Notes: generated from the sequence alone by a model not told the origin. Positions 35,320 to 44,241 are shown, numbered from the stretch's first letter. The stretch is DNA of 64,000 bases from Pseudomonas sp. KBW05 (GCF_003852405.1 NZ_QAJM01000016.1:285124-349123), one strand, 5' to 3'. Numbers and translations are program-made.

Positions 35320-36141
35320 ATGAAACTTAAACCGCTGCTGGCCCTGGGCCTGACGATTCTGGCTGCTTCTACCCAAGCCTTCGGCGGCACCACGCTGGAC
35401 CGCATCGAGCAAAAGAAAGAGTTGGTGGGCGTGCTGATGGAAAGCTACCCGCCGTTTTCGTTCTTGAACGAGCAAAATCAACTGGATGGCTTCGACGTTG
35501 ATGTCGCCAAGGCCGTTGCGCAAAAACTCGGCGTGAAACTGCGCCTGGAAACCCCGTCCTGGGACGTGATCGCCGCCGGCCGCTGGAGCGGGCGCTACGA
35601 CATCTGCATCTGCTCCATGACCCCGAGCAAGGCCCGCGCCGAGGTGTTCGATTTCCCGGTGGAGTACTACGCCTCGCCCGCAGTGATCGTGGTCAACGCC
35701 ACGGACGAGCGCATCCACAGCGCCAAGGATTTGAGCGGCAAAAAAGTCGGCCTCACCAGCGCCTCCAGCTATGAAAGCTACCTGAACAAAAACCTGGTGA
35801 TCGAAGGCGCCGAAGACACCCAGTTGCAGTACCCGTTCGACAACGTGCAGATCGCCCCGTACGACACCGACAACGTCGCCTTCCAGGACCTCGGCCTCGG
35901 CGCCGGCAAGCGCCTGGATGCGATCCTCACCAACCTGGTCACGGCGCAACCGCGCCTGAACGAAGACAAGCGCTTCAAACTGGCCGGCGAGGCGTTGTAT
36001 TCGGAACCCAACTCGGTGGCCATCGAAAAAGGCGACCCACAGTGGGACAGCAAAGTGCGTGAAGTCTTTGCCCAGCTGAAACAGGACGGCACCTTGAGCC
36101 AGTTGTCGCAAAAATGGATCGGCGCCGACATCAGCCAATGA
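35320..36141 (+). CDS. Polar amino-acid ABC transporter, periplasmic binding protein
   Basis: A 273-residue family 3 solute-binding protein. A Sec signal peptide (MKLKPLLALGLTILAASTQAFG) leads into the family start VGVLMESYPPFSFLNE. Ligand-site segments are GFDVDVAKAVAQKLG, YDICICSMTPSKAR and KKVGLTSASSYESYL. The ATG was preferred to a GTG nine bases upstream because it gives a standard signal peptide. It overlaps the permease gene by four bases. The divergent homocysteine methyltransferase hints at a sulfur amino acid, but this is inference. No ATP-binding subunit is encoded here. Confidence 0.93.
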   Translation: MKLKPLLALGLTILAASTQAFGGTTLDRIEQKKELVGVLMESYPPFSFLNEQNQLDGFDVDVAKAVAQKLGVKLRLETPSWDVIAAGRWSGRYDICICSMTPSKARAEVFDFPVEYYASPAVIVVNATDERIHSAKDLSGKKVGLTSASSYESYLNKNLVIEGAEDTQLQYPFDNVQIAPYDTDNVAFQDLGLGAGKRLDAILTNLVTAQPRLNEDKRFKLAGEALYSEPNSVAIEKGDPQWDSKVREVFAQLKQDGTLSQLSQKWIGADISQ

Positions 36142-36962
36142 CAGCGTTTCCTACACCGCCCAAGGTCAGCGAGTCGCGCGTGCAGCGCCTGTTTGGCTTT
36201 CGCACCCGCCTCTACCTCACCTGGGCAGCGCTGCTTTGCCTGTTCGCCAGTTTCTTCCTGAGCTTTGACCTGAAGTTCTCGATCATCCTCGACAAGCTGC
36301 CCAACCTGGTCGGCCTGCACCTGGCGCCCAACGGCTTCCTGCAAGGCGCGGCGCTGACGTTGTTCCTGTGCCTATGTTCCATCGTGATCTCGTCGGTGCT
36401 GGGTTTTGTCACCGCACTGGGACGCTTGTCGAAAAGCGCCGTGGCCTTTGGCATCGCCAGCTTCTACGCGTCGTTCTTTCGCGGCACACCGCTGCTGATC
36501 CAGATCCTGCTGATCTACCTCGGCCTGCCGCAATTGGGTCTGGTGCCGGGCGCCATCGTCGCCGGGATCATCGCGCTGTCGCTGAACTACGGCGCCTACC
36601 TGAGCGAAATCTTCCGCGCCGGCATCCTCGGCGTCGCCCACGGCCAGCGCGAAGCGGCCCTGGCGCTGGGCATGCGCGACAGTGCGATCTTCTGGCACGT
36701 GACCCTGCCCCAGGCCATGCGCACCATCATTCCGCCGGCGACCAACCAGTTCATCTCGATGCTCAAGGACTCGTCGCTGATCTCGGTGATGGGTGTGTGG
36801 GAGGTGATGTTCCTGGCGCAGTCCTATGGCAGGTCGAGTTATCGCTATATCGAGATGTTGACCACCGCTGCGATTATTTACTGGGTGCTGTCCCTGGGAC
36901 TGGAACTGATCCAGGCGCGAATGGAGCGGCACTATGGCAAGGGGTATGTGCGCCGTAGCTGA
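36138..36962 (+). CDS. Polar amino-acid ABC transporter permease
   Basis: A 274-residue inner-membrane permease of the HisM/GlnP type, with about five helices. An N-terminal cytoplasmic stretch precedes the first helix at about 25-45, and the EAA loop reads HGQREAALALGMRDSAIFWHVTLPQ. The ATG overlaps the stop of the binding protein gene (ATGA), so they are coupled. With only one permease gene it would act as a homodimer, with an ATPase encoded elsewhere. Confidence 0.94.
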   Translation: MTAFPTPPKVSESRVQRLFGFRTRLYLTWAALLCLFASFFLSFDLKFSIILDKLPNLVGLHLAPNGFLQGAALTLFLCLCSIVISSVLGFVTALGRLSKSAVAFGIASFYASFFRGTPLLIQILLIYLGLPQLGLVPGAIVAGIIALSLNYGAYLSEIFRAGILGVAHGQREAALALGMRDSAIFWHVTLPQAMRTIIPPATNQFISMLKDSSLISVMGVWEVMFLAQSYGRSSYRYIEMLTTAAIIYWVLSLGLELIQARMERHYGKGYVRRS

Positions 36963-37018
36963 GGGTCAGCTGGACTGACGGCGCAGCTTGACCACGCCCA
37001 TTTGCAGACCGAGCAACT

Positions 37019-37073
37019 GCAATAAAATGCAGGTAAGTGACGGCTGTGTGATTTTGTACGCAATAAAATGCAG
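37019..37073. repeat. Pair of 14-base direct repeats before the autotransporter gene
   Basis: The word gcaataaaatgcag occurs at 37019-37032 and 37060-37073, 41 bases apart, about four helical turns. Both lie in the 231-base gap between the permease and the autotransporter gene. They may be regulator binding sites for the gene starting at 37194. No other gene is seen in the gap. Confidence 0.7.
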
Positions 37074-37193
37074 ACCCTATTTGAACGCGTGCCAATAGAG
37101 ACAACTCCCGCAAACCGGGAGCCCATGCCCTGACAGTTATCCCCCCGCCATCTCGCTAAATTCCCGGCCTCATCCACAAGAGGTCGGGAATTC

Positions 37194-38480
37194 ATGCCCA
37201 TGACACCCCGCAAGATCGTACTTTTCATCAGCCTTGCGCTTGCCGCCAGCCTTCAATCTGCCCACGCGCGCAGTACTACCTGGTACACGCCTTACGGGTA
37301 TCAACTCTACAAAACGCTCACTGATGCATGGTCCTACACACCTGAGACCAAAGCCTCACCCGTCGACAACTATTTCACTCGGCAAGCCACTACGCACAAC
37401 GGTGTGCAGCTCGCCAAAGTGCTGGACCCGGCGCTGATCCAACTGCTGCAATCGAACCAACTGACCGCCGAGCAGATCAAGGCGCTGGAAAAATTCGGCG
37501 CGCAGCTGGCCGCCCAACCCGGCGGTATTGGCGCGGCCCTCGAACAATTGGCCGCAAGCCAGAACGCCAACCTGGCAGCCGCCACCCAGGGCACCACGCA
37601 ACAACTGGTCAACCGACTGCGCTTGATCCTGCTGGACCAGCCCGAAGACAACGACGATGGGCATTTCTGGGTGACAAACCTGGCAAGCGAAGGTGACCTC
37701 GCCGGCCAGCGTGGCAGTGCCGGACTCGGCACCGCCAATCAGGGCCTGATGGTGGGCGCCGACTGGGCAGTCGACTATGCCTGGCGCATTGGCGTGCTGG
37801 GGGCAAGCTCCAACAGCCGCCTGGACGCCCGACGCTTTGCCGCGAACCTGGACAGCTGGCACTTGGGCGCCTATGCCGTGCGCCAGGAAGACCCCTTCGC
37901 CCTGCGTCTAGGGGCGATCTACAGCAACCATACGGGCAAGAACCAGCGCAGCGTCGAATTTCTGAGCCACAAGCAAACAATCAAGGGGCGCTACGATGCC
38001 ACCAGCCAGAACGTGTTCGCCGAAGCGGGCTACCAACTGGGGGGCGACGGCTACAGCATTGAGCCGTTTGCCGGCCTTGGCTACCAGCGCTACCACCGCG
38101 GTGGATTCAAGGAGCACGGTGGGTCAGATGCTCTTAACGTCCAGGCTCAAACCCAACAGAACTTGAGCAGCTCGTTCGGCCTGAACCTGGCCAAACGGTA
38201 TGAGTTCGACAACCAGATGGAGCTCGTACCTTACCTGAGTGCCGGTTGGAAACATCTCTATGGCGACGTCGACAGTAGCGTGCGCCAGTCCTTTCGTTAT
38301 CACGCGATTGACAGCTTCACCGTCCAGGGAACAGCCCTGGACCGCAACAGCCTCACCTTGGTAACCGGCCTGGATCTGCAGCTCTCGGCCAATCACACCG
38401 TAGGCCTGGCCTACACCAGCGAAAAAGGCACCCACAGCCGTCATCAGGGCCTGACGGGCGAATGGCGAATGACCTTCTAG
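37194..38480 (+). CDS. Autotransporter beta-barrel protein with short passenger
   Basis: A 428-residue outer-membrane protein. A Sec signal peptide (MTPRKIVLFISLALAASLQSAHA) is followed by about 130 residues rich in Ala/Gln/Leu helices (for example LTAEQIKALEKFGAQLA) instead of a beta-helix passenger. The C-terminal part from about residue 155 is a classic autotransporter barrel: alternating strands such as GLMVGADWAVDYAWRIGVLGA, SWHLGAYAVRQ and a final aromatic F in EWRMTF. The barrel length fits a 12-strand translocator. What the short helical passenger does is unclear; it could plug the pore or act at the surface. Confidence 0.85.
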   Translation: MPMTPRKIVLFISLALAASLQSAHARSTTWYTPYGYQLYKTLTDAWSYTPETKASPVDNYFTRQATTHNGVQLAKVLDPALIQLLQSNQLTAEQIKALEKFGAQLAAQPGGIGAALEQLAASQNANLAAATQGTTQQLVNRLRLILLDQPEDNDDGHFWVTNLASEGDLAGQRGSAGLGTANQGLMVGADWAVDYAWRIGVLGASSNSRLDARRFAANLDSWHLGAYAVRQEDPFALRLGAIYSNHTGKNQRSVEFLSHKQTIKGRYDATSQNVFAEAGYQLGGDGYSIEPFAGLGYQRYHRGGFKEHGGSDALNVQAQTQQNLSSSFGLNLAKRYEFDNQMELVPYLSAGWKHLYGDVDSSVRQSFRYHAIDSFTVQGTALDRNSLTLVTGLDLQLSANHTVGLAYTSEKGTHSRHQGLTGEWRMTF

Positions 38481-38499
38481 ACGACGTCAAATCCCGGGC

Positions 38500-38526
38500 A
38501 AAAAAAAGGAGGGCACCTGCCCCCCC
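38500..38526 (-). terminator. Intrinsic terminator of the pyruvate carboxylase operon
   Basis: On the minus strand a stem ggggggc / gccctcc (one G:U pair) with loop aggt is followed by eight T. It lies 30 bases past the stop of the biotin-carrying subunit gene. Confidence 0.85.
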
Positions 38527-38556
38527 GAGGATTAAGCGGTAGTGTCGAAGGCTGGA

Positions 38557-40365
38557 TCAGCCTTCGATTTCAATCAGGATTTCGCCAGGGTTGACCCGGT
38601 CGCCCTTGGCCACGTGAACGGCGGTCACCTTGCCGGCAATGGCTGCCTGCACTTCGGTTTCCATCTTCATCGCTTCGGTGATCAGCACGGCCTGACCGGC
38701 CTTGACCACGTCGCCTTCCTTGACCAGCACGTCGACGATATTGCCCGGCATCGCCGTGCTGACATGGCCCGGCGCAGTGGCTTGCTTGCGCTTGCTGCTG
38801 CCGCCGCCGACGAACTCATTGAGCGGTTCGAACACCACTTCTTCCGGCATGCCGTCGATGGACAGGTAGAAGTGGCGCTTGCCTTCGGCCTTCACGCCGA
38901 CACCGGTGATGTCCACGCGGTAGCTTTCGCCGTGCACGTCGATGACGAATTCGGTCGGCACACCTTCACCACCGGCACGCGCAACGCCGCCCGCCTCAGG
39001 AATCGGCAGCAATACTTCCGGCGCCAGGGTGCCGGCGTCGCGTTCTTCGAGGAACTTGCGGCCGATGTCCGGGAACATGGCATAAGTCAGCACGTCTTCT
39101 TCGGACTTGGCCAACGCGCCGATCTCGCCGCGCAGCTTGGTCATTTCCGGCTTGAGCAGGTCAGCCGGGCGCACGTCGATCACTTCTTCGCTGCCAATGG
39201 CCTGGCGGCGCAGTTGTTCGTTGACGGTGCCTGGCGCCTTGCCGTAGCCGCCTTGCAGGTAGAGCTTCACTTCGTTGGTGATGGTCTTGTAGCGCTCGCC
39301 GGCCAGCACGTTGAAAAACGCCTGGGTGCCGACGATCTGCGACGTCGGCGTGACCAGCGGCGGGAAGCCAAGGTCTTCACGTACGCGTGGGATCTCGGCC
39401 AGTACTTCGCTCATGCGGTTGAGAGCGCCCTGCTCTTTCAACTGGTTGGCCAGGTTGGAAATCATCCCGCCCGGCACCTGGTTGACTTGCACACGGGTGT
39501 CGACAGCGGTGAATTCGCTCTCGAACTGGTGATATTTCTTACGCACCGCGTAGAAGTACAGGCCGATCTCTTGCAGCAGCTCCAGGCTCAGGCCGGTGTC
39601 GAATTCGCTGCCTTTAAGGGCGGCGACCATCGACTCGGTGCCTGGATGGCTGGTGCCCCAGGCGAAGCTGGAGATGGCAGTGTCGATGTGACTGGCACCG
39701 TTTTCGATGGCCTTGAGTTGGCACATCGCGGCCAGACCCGCGGTGTCATGGGAGTGGATGAAAATCGGTAGGGTCTGCTCGGCTTTCAGCGCCTTGACCA
39801 GTTCGCCGGTGGCGTACGGGGTCAGCAGGCCAGCCATGTCCTTGATCGCGATGGAGTCGCAACCCATGGCTTCCAACTGCTTGGCCTGGGCCACGAAGGC
39901 CTCGACGGTGTGCACCGGGCCGGTGGTGTAGGCGATGGTGCCCTGAGCGTGTTTGCCCGCCGCTTTTACCGCTTCGATAGCCACGCGCAGGTTACGCACG
40001 TCGTTCATCGCGTCGAAGATGCGGAACACATCGATACCGTTGACTGCGGCCTTGGCGACGAAGGCTTTGACCACGTCGTCGCTGTAGTGGCGGTAGCCCA
40101 GCAGGTTCTGGCCACGCAGCAGCATTTGCAGGCGGGTGTTGGGCAACGCGGCGCGCAGTTTGCGCAGGCGCTCCCACGGGTCTTCTTTAAGGAAGCGCAC
40201 GCAGGCGTCGAAGGTCGCGCCGCCCCAGACTTCCAGGGACCAGTAGCCGACTTTGTCGAGCTTGTCGCAGATCGGCAGCATGTCGTCGGTGCGCATGCGG
40301 GTCGCCAGCAACGATTGGTGGGCGTCGCGCAGGATGGTGTCGGTGACAAAGATTTTCTTGGACAT
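38557..40365 (-). CDS. oadA: Pyruvate carboxylase subunit B / oxaloacetate decarboxylase alpha
   Basis: Carboxyltransferase plus biotin carrier subunit; with the neighbouring biotin carboxylase it converts pyruvate to oxaloacetate to refill the TCA cycle. The 602-residue protein has the carboxyltransferase barrel (TDTILRDAHQSLLATRMR at the start, GGATFDACVRFL, HSHDTAGLA metal site), a PYC_OADA linker, and a biotinyl domain ending the protein with the biotin lysine in EAMKMETE. No membrane beta or gamma decarboxylase subunits are nearby, so a two-subunit pyruvate carboxylase as known in Pseudomonas is preferred over a Na+ pump. ATG 40365 has GAGGAA upstream, 11 bases after the previous stop. 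Confidence 0.95.
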   Translation of the reverse strand: MSKKIFVTDTILRDAHQSLLATRMRTDDMLPICDKLDKVGYWSLEVWGGATFDACVRFLKEDPWERLRKLRAALPNTRLQMLLRGQNLLGYRHYSDDVVKAFVAKAAVNGIDVFRIFDAMNDVRNLRVAIEAVKAAGKHAQGTIAYTTGPVHTVEAFVAQAKQLEAMGCDSIAIKDMAGLLTPYATGELVKALKAEQTLPIFIHSHDTAGLAAMCQLKAIENGASHIDTAISSFAWGTSHPGTESMVAALKGSEFDTGLSLELLQEIGLYFYAVRKKYHQFESEFTAVDTRVQVNQVPGGMISNLANQLKEQGALNRMSEVLAEIPRVREDLGFPPLVTPTSQIVGTQAFFNVLAGERYKTITNEVKLYLQGGYGKAPGTVNEQLRRQAIGSEEVIDVRPADLLKPEMTKLRGEIGALAKSEEDVLTYAMFPDIGRKFLEERDAGTLAPEVLLPIPEAGGVARAGGEGVPTEFVIDVHGESYRVDITGVGVKAEGKRHFYLSIDGMPEEVVFEPLNEFVGGGSSKRKQATAPGHVSTAMPGNIVDVLVKEGDVVKAGQAVLITEAMKMETEVQAAIAGKVTAVHVAKGDRVNPGEILIEIEG

Positions 40366-40376
40366 TGTTGTATTCC

Positions 40377-41792
40377 TCACAGGCCTGCGTGGGCGGCGAT
40401 GGCGGCGGCGATGGCCAGGGCCAGCTCTTCGGGTTTGCGCTTGATCGAGTAGTTGGTCAATTCAGGGTGGGCTTCAACGAAGCTGGTATTGAACTGGCCG
40501 CTGCGGAATTCCGGGTTGCGCAGGATTTCCTGGTAGTAGGCGGCGGTGGTCTTCACGCCTTGCAGGCGCATGTCGTCCAGGGCACGCAGGCCGCGGTCCA
40601 TGGCTTCTTCCCAGGTCAACGCCCACACCACCAGTTTCAGGCACATGGAGTCGTAGAACGGCGGGATGGTGTAGCCGGTATAGATCGCCGTGTCGGTGCG
40701 CACACCGGGGCCGCCGGGGGCGTAGTAACGGGTGATCTTGCCGAAGCTTGGGAGGAAGTTGTTCTTCGGGTCTTCGGCGTTGATGCGGAACTGCAACGCG
40801 AAACCACGGTGCTGGATGTCTTCCTGTTTCACCGACAGCGGCAGGCCCGAGGCGATGCGGATCTGCTCACGGACGATGTCGATCCCGGTGATTTCTTCGG
40901 TGATGGTGTGCTCCACCTGCACCCGGGTGTTCATCTCCATGAAGTACACCTCGCCCTCGGCGAGCAGGAACTCCACGGTGCCGGCGTTCTCGTAGCCCAC
41001 GGCCTTGGCCGCACGCACCGACAGGTCGCCGATGTAGGCGCGCTGTTCCGGGGTCAGCTGCGGGCTTGGCGCGATTTCGATGAGCTTCTGGTTACGGCGC
41101 TGGATCGAGCAATCGCGCTCGAACAAATGCACCACGTTGCCAAAGCTGTCACCGAGGATCTGCGCTTCGATGTGCTTGGGATTGACGATGCATTTTTCCA
41201 GGAACACTTCCGCCGAACCGAAGGCCTTGGTGGCTTCGGAGATAACGCGGGGGAAGGCTTGTTCAAGTTCTTCACGGCTGTTGCAACGGCGGATACCGCG
41301 GCCGCCACCACCGGAGGTGGCCTTGAGCATCACCGGGTAACCAATGCGGTCGCCTTCGGTGAGGGCCTCAAAGATGTCGGCGACGTTGCCTTCGGTACCG
41401 GGGGTAACCGGTACACCGGCCTTGATCATGCTGCGGCGCGCTTCGGTCTTGTCGCCCATGCGGCGGATCACTTCAGCGGACGGACCGATGAATTTGATCC
41501 CACGTTCGGCGCAAATGTCTGCCAGTTCGGCGTTTTCCGACAGGAAGCCGTAGCCGGGGTGCAGTGCGTCACAACCCGTTTCCACGGCCAGGTTCACCAG
41601 CTTGCGCGGGTTCAGGTAGCCGGCCAAAGGCTCGGCACCAATGCTGTGGGCTTCGTCGGCACGTTTGACGTGCAACGCGTGGCGGTCGGCGTCGGAGTAG
41701 ACCGCGACCGAGCGAATGCCCATCTCGGCGCAGGCACGCACGATTCGTACGGCAATTTCACCACGGTTGGCGATCAGGATCTTTTTTATCAC
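40377..41792 (-). CDS. pycA: Pyruvate carboxylase subunit A (biotin carboxylase)
   Basis: ATP-dependent carboxylation of biotin on the partner subunit. The 471-residue ATP-grasp enzyme starts with KKILIANRGEIAVRIVRAC. It has the glycine-rich ATP loop KATSGGGGRGIRR, the metal-site glutamates in YFMEMNTRVQVEHTITEE and GFALQFRINAEDP. Length is as expected for a free-standing biotin carboxylase. It is the first gene of the operon with the B subunit and divergent from a LysR regulator, an arrangement conserved in Pseudomonas. Confidence 0.96.
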   Translation of the reverse strand: MIKKILIANRGEIAVRIVRACAEMGIRSVAVYSDADRHALHVKRADEAHSIGAEPLAGYLNPRKLVNLAVETGCDALHPGYGFLSENAELADICAERGIKFIGPSAEVIRRMGDKTEARRSMIKAGVPVTPGTEGNVADIFEALTEGDRIGYPVMLKATSGGGGRGIRRCNSREELEQAFPRVISEATKAFGSAEVFLEKCIVNPKHIEAQILGDSFGNVVHLFERDCSIQRRNQKLIEIAPSPQLTPEQRAYIGDLSVRAAKAVGYENAGTVEFLLAEGEVYFMEMNTRVQVEHTITEEITGIDIVREQIRIASGLPLSVKQEDIQHRGFALQFRINAEDPKNNFLPSFGKITRYYAPGGPGVRTDTAIYTGYTIPPFYDSMCLKLVVWALTWEEAMDRGLRALDDMRLQGVKTTAAYYQEILRNPEFRSGQFNTSFVEAHPELTNYSIKRKPEELALAIAAAIAAHAGL

Positions 41793-41988
41793 TTGGAAAT
41801 TCCCTTGAGCCGATTGCTGCGTTCTTCGACCCGCTAGACCCGGGTCGGCGCGTGACCAAATGTTTCATGACAGTCGCGAGACACACACTAAGCCCGTGGA
41901 GGGATTAACAAAAATCAATAATTATTGGGTCGTGCATAAGTAAAGACTTATAGTTGGCCGGACAGCCTCGGGCGAAAGGACGGTAAAA

Positions 41989-42963
41989 ATGCGTAAGTCA
42001 TTGATGCGTATGACATTGCGTCAATTGCAGATTTTCAATGAAGTGTGCGATTTGCGCTCGTATAGCCGCGCTGCCGAGGAAATGTCCCTCACACAACCCG
42101 CCGTCAGCCTGCAAATTCGCCAGCTGGAAGAGCTGATCGGCCAGCCATTATTCGATTACGTCGGCAAAAAGCTCTACATGACCGAGGCCGCCGAAGCCTT
42201 GCAGCGCGCCAGCCGGGACATTTTCGGGCGCCTGGAAAACCTCGACATGCAACTGTCGGACATGCAGGGCTCGTTGCAGGGCCAGTTGAAGCTGGCGATT
42301 GAATCCAGCGCCAAGTACTTCGTGCCCCATCTGTTTGCCGCGTTCAAGCGCCAGCATCCCGAAGTGCAGTTGCACCTGACGGTGGTCAACCGCGCCCAGG
42401 TGATTCGCAGGCTTTCGGACAATCGCGACGACCTGGTGATCATGTCCATGGTGCCCCAGGACATGGGCCTGGAGTTCCTGCCGTTCCTCAACAACCCGAT
42501 CGTCGCGGTGGCGCCCCCTGATCATCCCTTGAGCCTGCAAGGCCCGCTGCGCCTGCAAGACCTGGAGCCTTACACGCTGCTGGTCCGCGAACAGGGTTCC
42601 GGCACGCGAATGGCCTGCGAGGAATACTTCAAGGAGAAACGCGTGCACTTCACCCAGACAGTGGAAGTGTCGTCGGCCGAGGCCCAGCGCGAATGCGTGA
42701 GCGCAGGTTTGGGCGTGGCCTTGCTGACGCGCCACGCCGTGAACCTGGAACTGGCCAGCGGCGGGCTCAAGGAGCTGCCGGTGGAAGAGCTGCCGCTGTA
42801 CCGCAGTTGGTGCCTGGTGCAGGCCAAGGCCAAGCGCCTGTCACCGGTGGCCCATGCGTTCCTGGGCTTTATCCGCAGCGAACGGGCACAGATCAGCGTG
42901 TTGGCTGAGCGTTTCGCTGGGCAGCCACGGGTGCCTGCCAATGCAGTTCCGGGTAGTCACTGA
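41989..42963 (+). CDS. LysR-family regulator divergent from pyruvate carboxylase
   Basis: A 324-residue LysR-type factor of the CbbR/CysB-like group. The DNA-binding domain spans residues 8-66 (LRQLQIFNEVCDLRSYSRAAEEMSLTQPAVSLQIRQLEEL); the effector domain follows with LVREQGSGTRMACEEYF as a ligand-loop landmark. ATG 41989 has GAAAGGA upstream. Sharing a 196-base intergenic region with the pyruvate carboxylase operon, it is probably its regulator. Its 3' end overlaps a convergent small gene by 71 bases. Confidence 0.94.
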   Translation: MRKSLMRMTLRQLQIFNEVCDLRSYSRAAEEMSLTQPAVSLQIRQLEELIGQPLFDYVGKKLYMTEAAEALQRASRDIFGRLENLDMQLSDMQGSLQGQLKLAIESSAKYFVPHLFAAFKRQHPEVQLHLTVVNRAQVIRRLSDNRDDLVIMSMVPQDMGLEFLPFLNNPIVAVAPPDHPLSLQGPLRLQDLEPYTLLVREQGSGTRMACEEYFKEKRVHFTQTVEVSSAEAQRECVSAGLGVALLTRHAVNLELASGGLKELPVEELPLYRSWCLVQAKAKRLSPVAHAFLGFIRSERAQISVLAERFAGQPRVPANAVPGSH

Positions 42964-43090
42964 TGCTTTGGAGCAGTTGGCGTTCTTCACAACGGTCTTC
43001 GATTGCGCGACGGAACGCCATGCGGCGCTGGTCTTCCTGTTGACGGCGGGTTTTGACGGCGCTGTTGCTGTCTTCGTAGGGACGGGCCAT
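42893..43090 (-). CDS. Small conserved Pseudomonas protein (PA3496-like)
   Basis: A 65-residue, highly charged protein: MARPYEDSNSAVKTRRQQED followed by a basic helix RRMAFRRAIEDRCEERQLL and a short tail. It resembles the small proteins catalogued as PA3496-family putative envelope integrity proteins; this recognition is from memory and not certain. There is no membrane helix or signal peptide. A GGGAGA site lies seven bases before the ATG, which together with conservation of the start supports a real gene. It overlaps the convergent LysR gene by 71 bases. Confidence 0.7.
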   Translation of the reverse strand: MARPYEDSNSAVKTRRQQEDQRRMAFRRAIEDRCEERQLLQSISDYPELHWQAPVAAQRNAQPTR

Positions 43091-43202
43091 TTCGAGTCTC
43101 CCAATGCGAGTACGGGAGTTCAGGATGGGCTTGGGGGGTTACGGTTTGGCGGCGAGCGCATGACAGGAAGATGAATCTTCCTAAATATGCAGGAGATTCA
43201 AA

Positions 43203-43291
43203 TGTGGGAGCGGGCTTGCTCGCGAATGCGGTGGGTCAGTTAGAACATCTTTGACTGACACTCCGTCTTCGCGAGCAAGCCCGCTCCCACA
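43203..43291. repeat. REP inverted pair
   Basis: TGTGGGAGCGGGCTTGCTCG mirrored by CGAGCAAGCCCGCTCCCACA, nearly identical in its arms to the elements at 2783 and 62203. It lies just past the stop of the RpiR-type gene and may shield its mRNA end. Confidence 0.92.
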
Positions 43292-43311
43292 TTGGTCCGT
43301 GCACATTTCAA

Positions 43312-44178
43312 TCAGTCGTCGAGGGCTTTGACGGACTTGGGCGACAACCGCAGGCTGCGCAAGCTGCGCTTCACGCTCTTGAGGTGGTTGACCAGGCTCG
43401 GCCCGCGCGCCATGGCCACGCCCATCGCCAGCACGTCGATCACCACCAGGTGGGCAATGCGCGAGGTCAGTGGCGTGTAGATCTCGGTGTCTTCGTGCAC
43501 ATCAATCGCCAGGTTGACGGTGGACAGCTCCGCCAACGGCGTCTGGCTCGGGCACAGGGTGATCAGGGTCGCGCCGCTTTCACGCACCAGGTTGGCGGTG
43601 ATCAGCAGGTCCTTGGAACGCCCGGACTGGGAAATACAGATCGCCACGTCGGTGGGCTTCAACGTCACCGCCGACATCGCCTGCATGTGCGGGTCGCTGT
43701 AGGCCGCTGCCGTGAGCAGCAGTCGGAAGAATTTGTGCTGGGCGTCAGCTGCCACCGCACCCGAAGCGCCAAAACCATAGAACTCGACACGCTGGGCCTG
43801 GGACATCGCAGTCACGGCTTTTTGCAGCTCGATCGGGTCGAGTTTCTCGCGCACTTCCATCAGGGTGTGCAGCGTGGTGTCGAAGATTTTCAGGCTGTAG
43901 TCGGCGACAGAATCGTCTTCGTGGATCGCAAACTGCCCGAAGCTCGCGCCGGCGGCCAGACTCTGGGCCAGCTTGAGTTTCAGGTCCTGGAACCCGGAGC
44001 AACCGATGGCGCGGCAGAAGCGCACGATGGTCGGCTCGCTGATGCCCACGCTGTGGGCCAGGTCGGCCATGGAACTGTGCATCACGGCCGCAGGATCAAG
44101 CAGCACGTGGTCGGCAACCTTGAGTTCCGATTTACGTAACAGGTGGCGCGACTGGGCGATATGTTGCAACAGGTTCAA
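43312..44178 (-). CDS. RpiR/HexR-family transcriptional regulator
   Basis: A 288-residue regulator of sugar-phosphate metabolism. The N-terminal RpiR helix-turn-helix (residues 1-75) contains SMADLAHSVGISEPTIVRFCRAIGCSG; the SIS sugar-isomerase domain (about 120-260) contains FYGFGASGAVAADAQHKF and CISQSGRSKDLL, the phosphosugar-binding serines. It is related to HexR, which senses 2-keto-3-deoxy-6-phosphogluconate, but zwf/pgl/edd genes are not beside it, so it is probably the second RpiR-type copy found next to the pyruvate carboxylase region in Pseudomonas. A perfect HexR-type palindrome precedes it. Confidence 0.92.
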   Translation of the reverse strand: MNLLQHIAQSRHLLRKSELKVADHVLLDPAAVMHSSMADLAHSVGISEPTIVRFCRAIGCSGFQDLKLKLAQSLAAGASFGQFAIHEDDSVADYSLKIFDTTLHTLMEVREKLDPIELQKAVTAMSQAQRVEFYGFGASGAVAADAQHKFFRLLLTAAAYSDPHMQAMSAVTLKPTDVAICISQSGRSKDLLITANLVRESGATLITLCPSQTPLAELSTVNLAIDVHEDTEIYTPLTSRIAHLVVIDVLAMGVAMARGPSLVNHLKSVKRSLRSLRLSPKSVKALDD

Positions 44179-44222
44179 AGGGCAGGACTCTTGTTATTGG
44201 CAGGTGCCAGGGATGTAGCAAG

Positions 44223-44241
44223 CTTGTAGTTATACTACAAG
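44223..44241. promoter_or_regulatory. HexR-type operator
   Basis: Perfect palindrome CTTGTAGT-TAT-ACTACAAG, matching the known HexR consensus TGTARTNNNAYTACA at every position. It lies 45 bases upstream of the RpiR-type gene start, so autoregulation is likely. Confidence 0.85.

Noticed and set aside
38557-40365. Sodium-pumping oxaloacetate decarboxylase
   Set aside because: No membrane beta or gamma subunit genes are present, while a biotin carboxylase gene is directly upstream, which fits a two-subunit pyruvate carboxylase.
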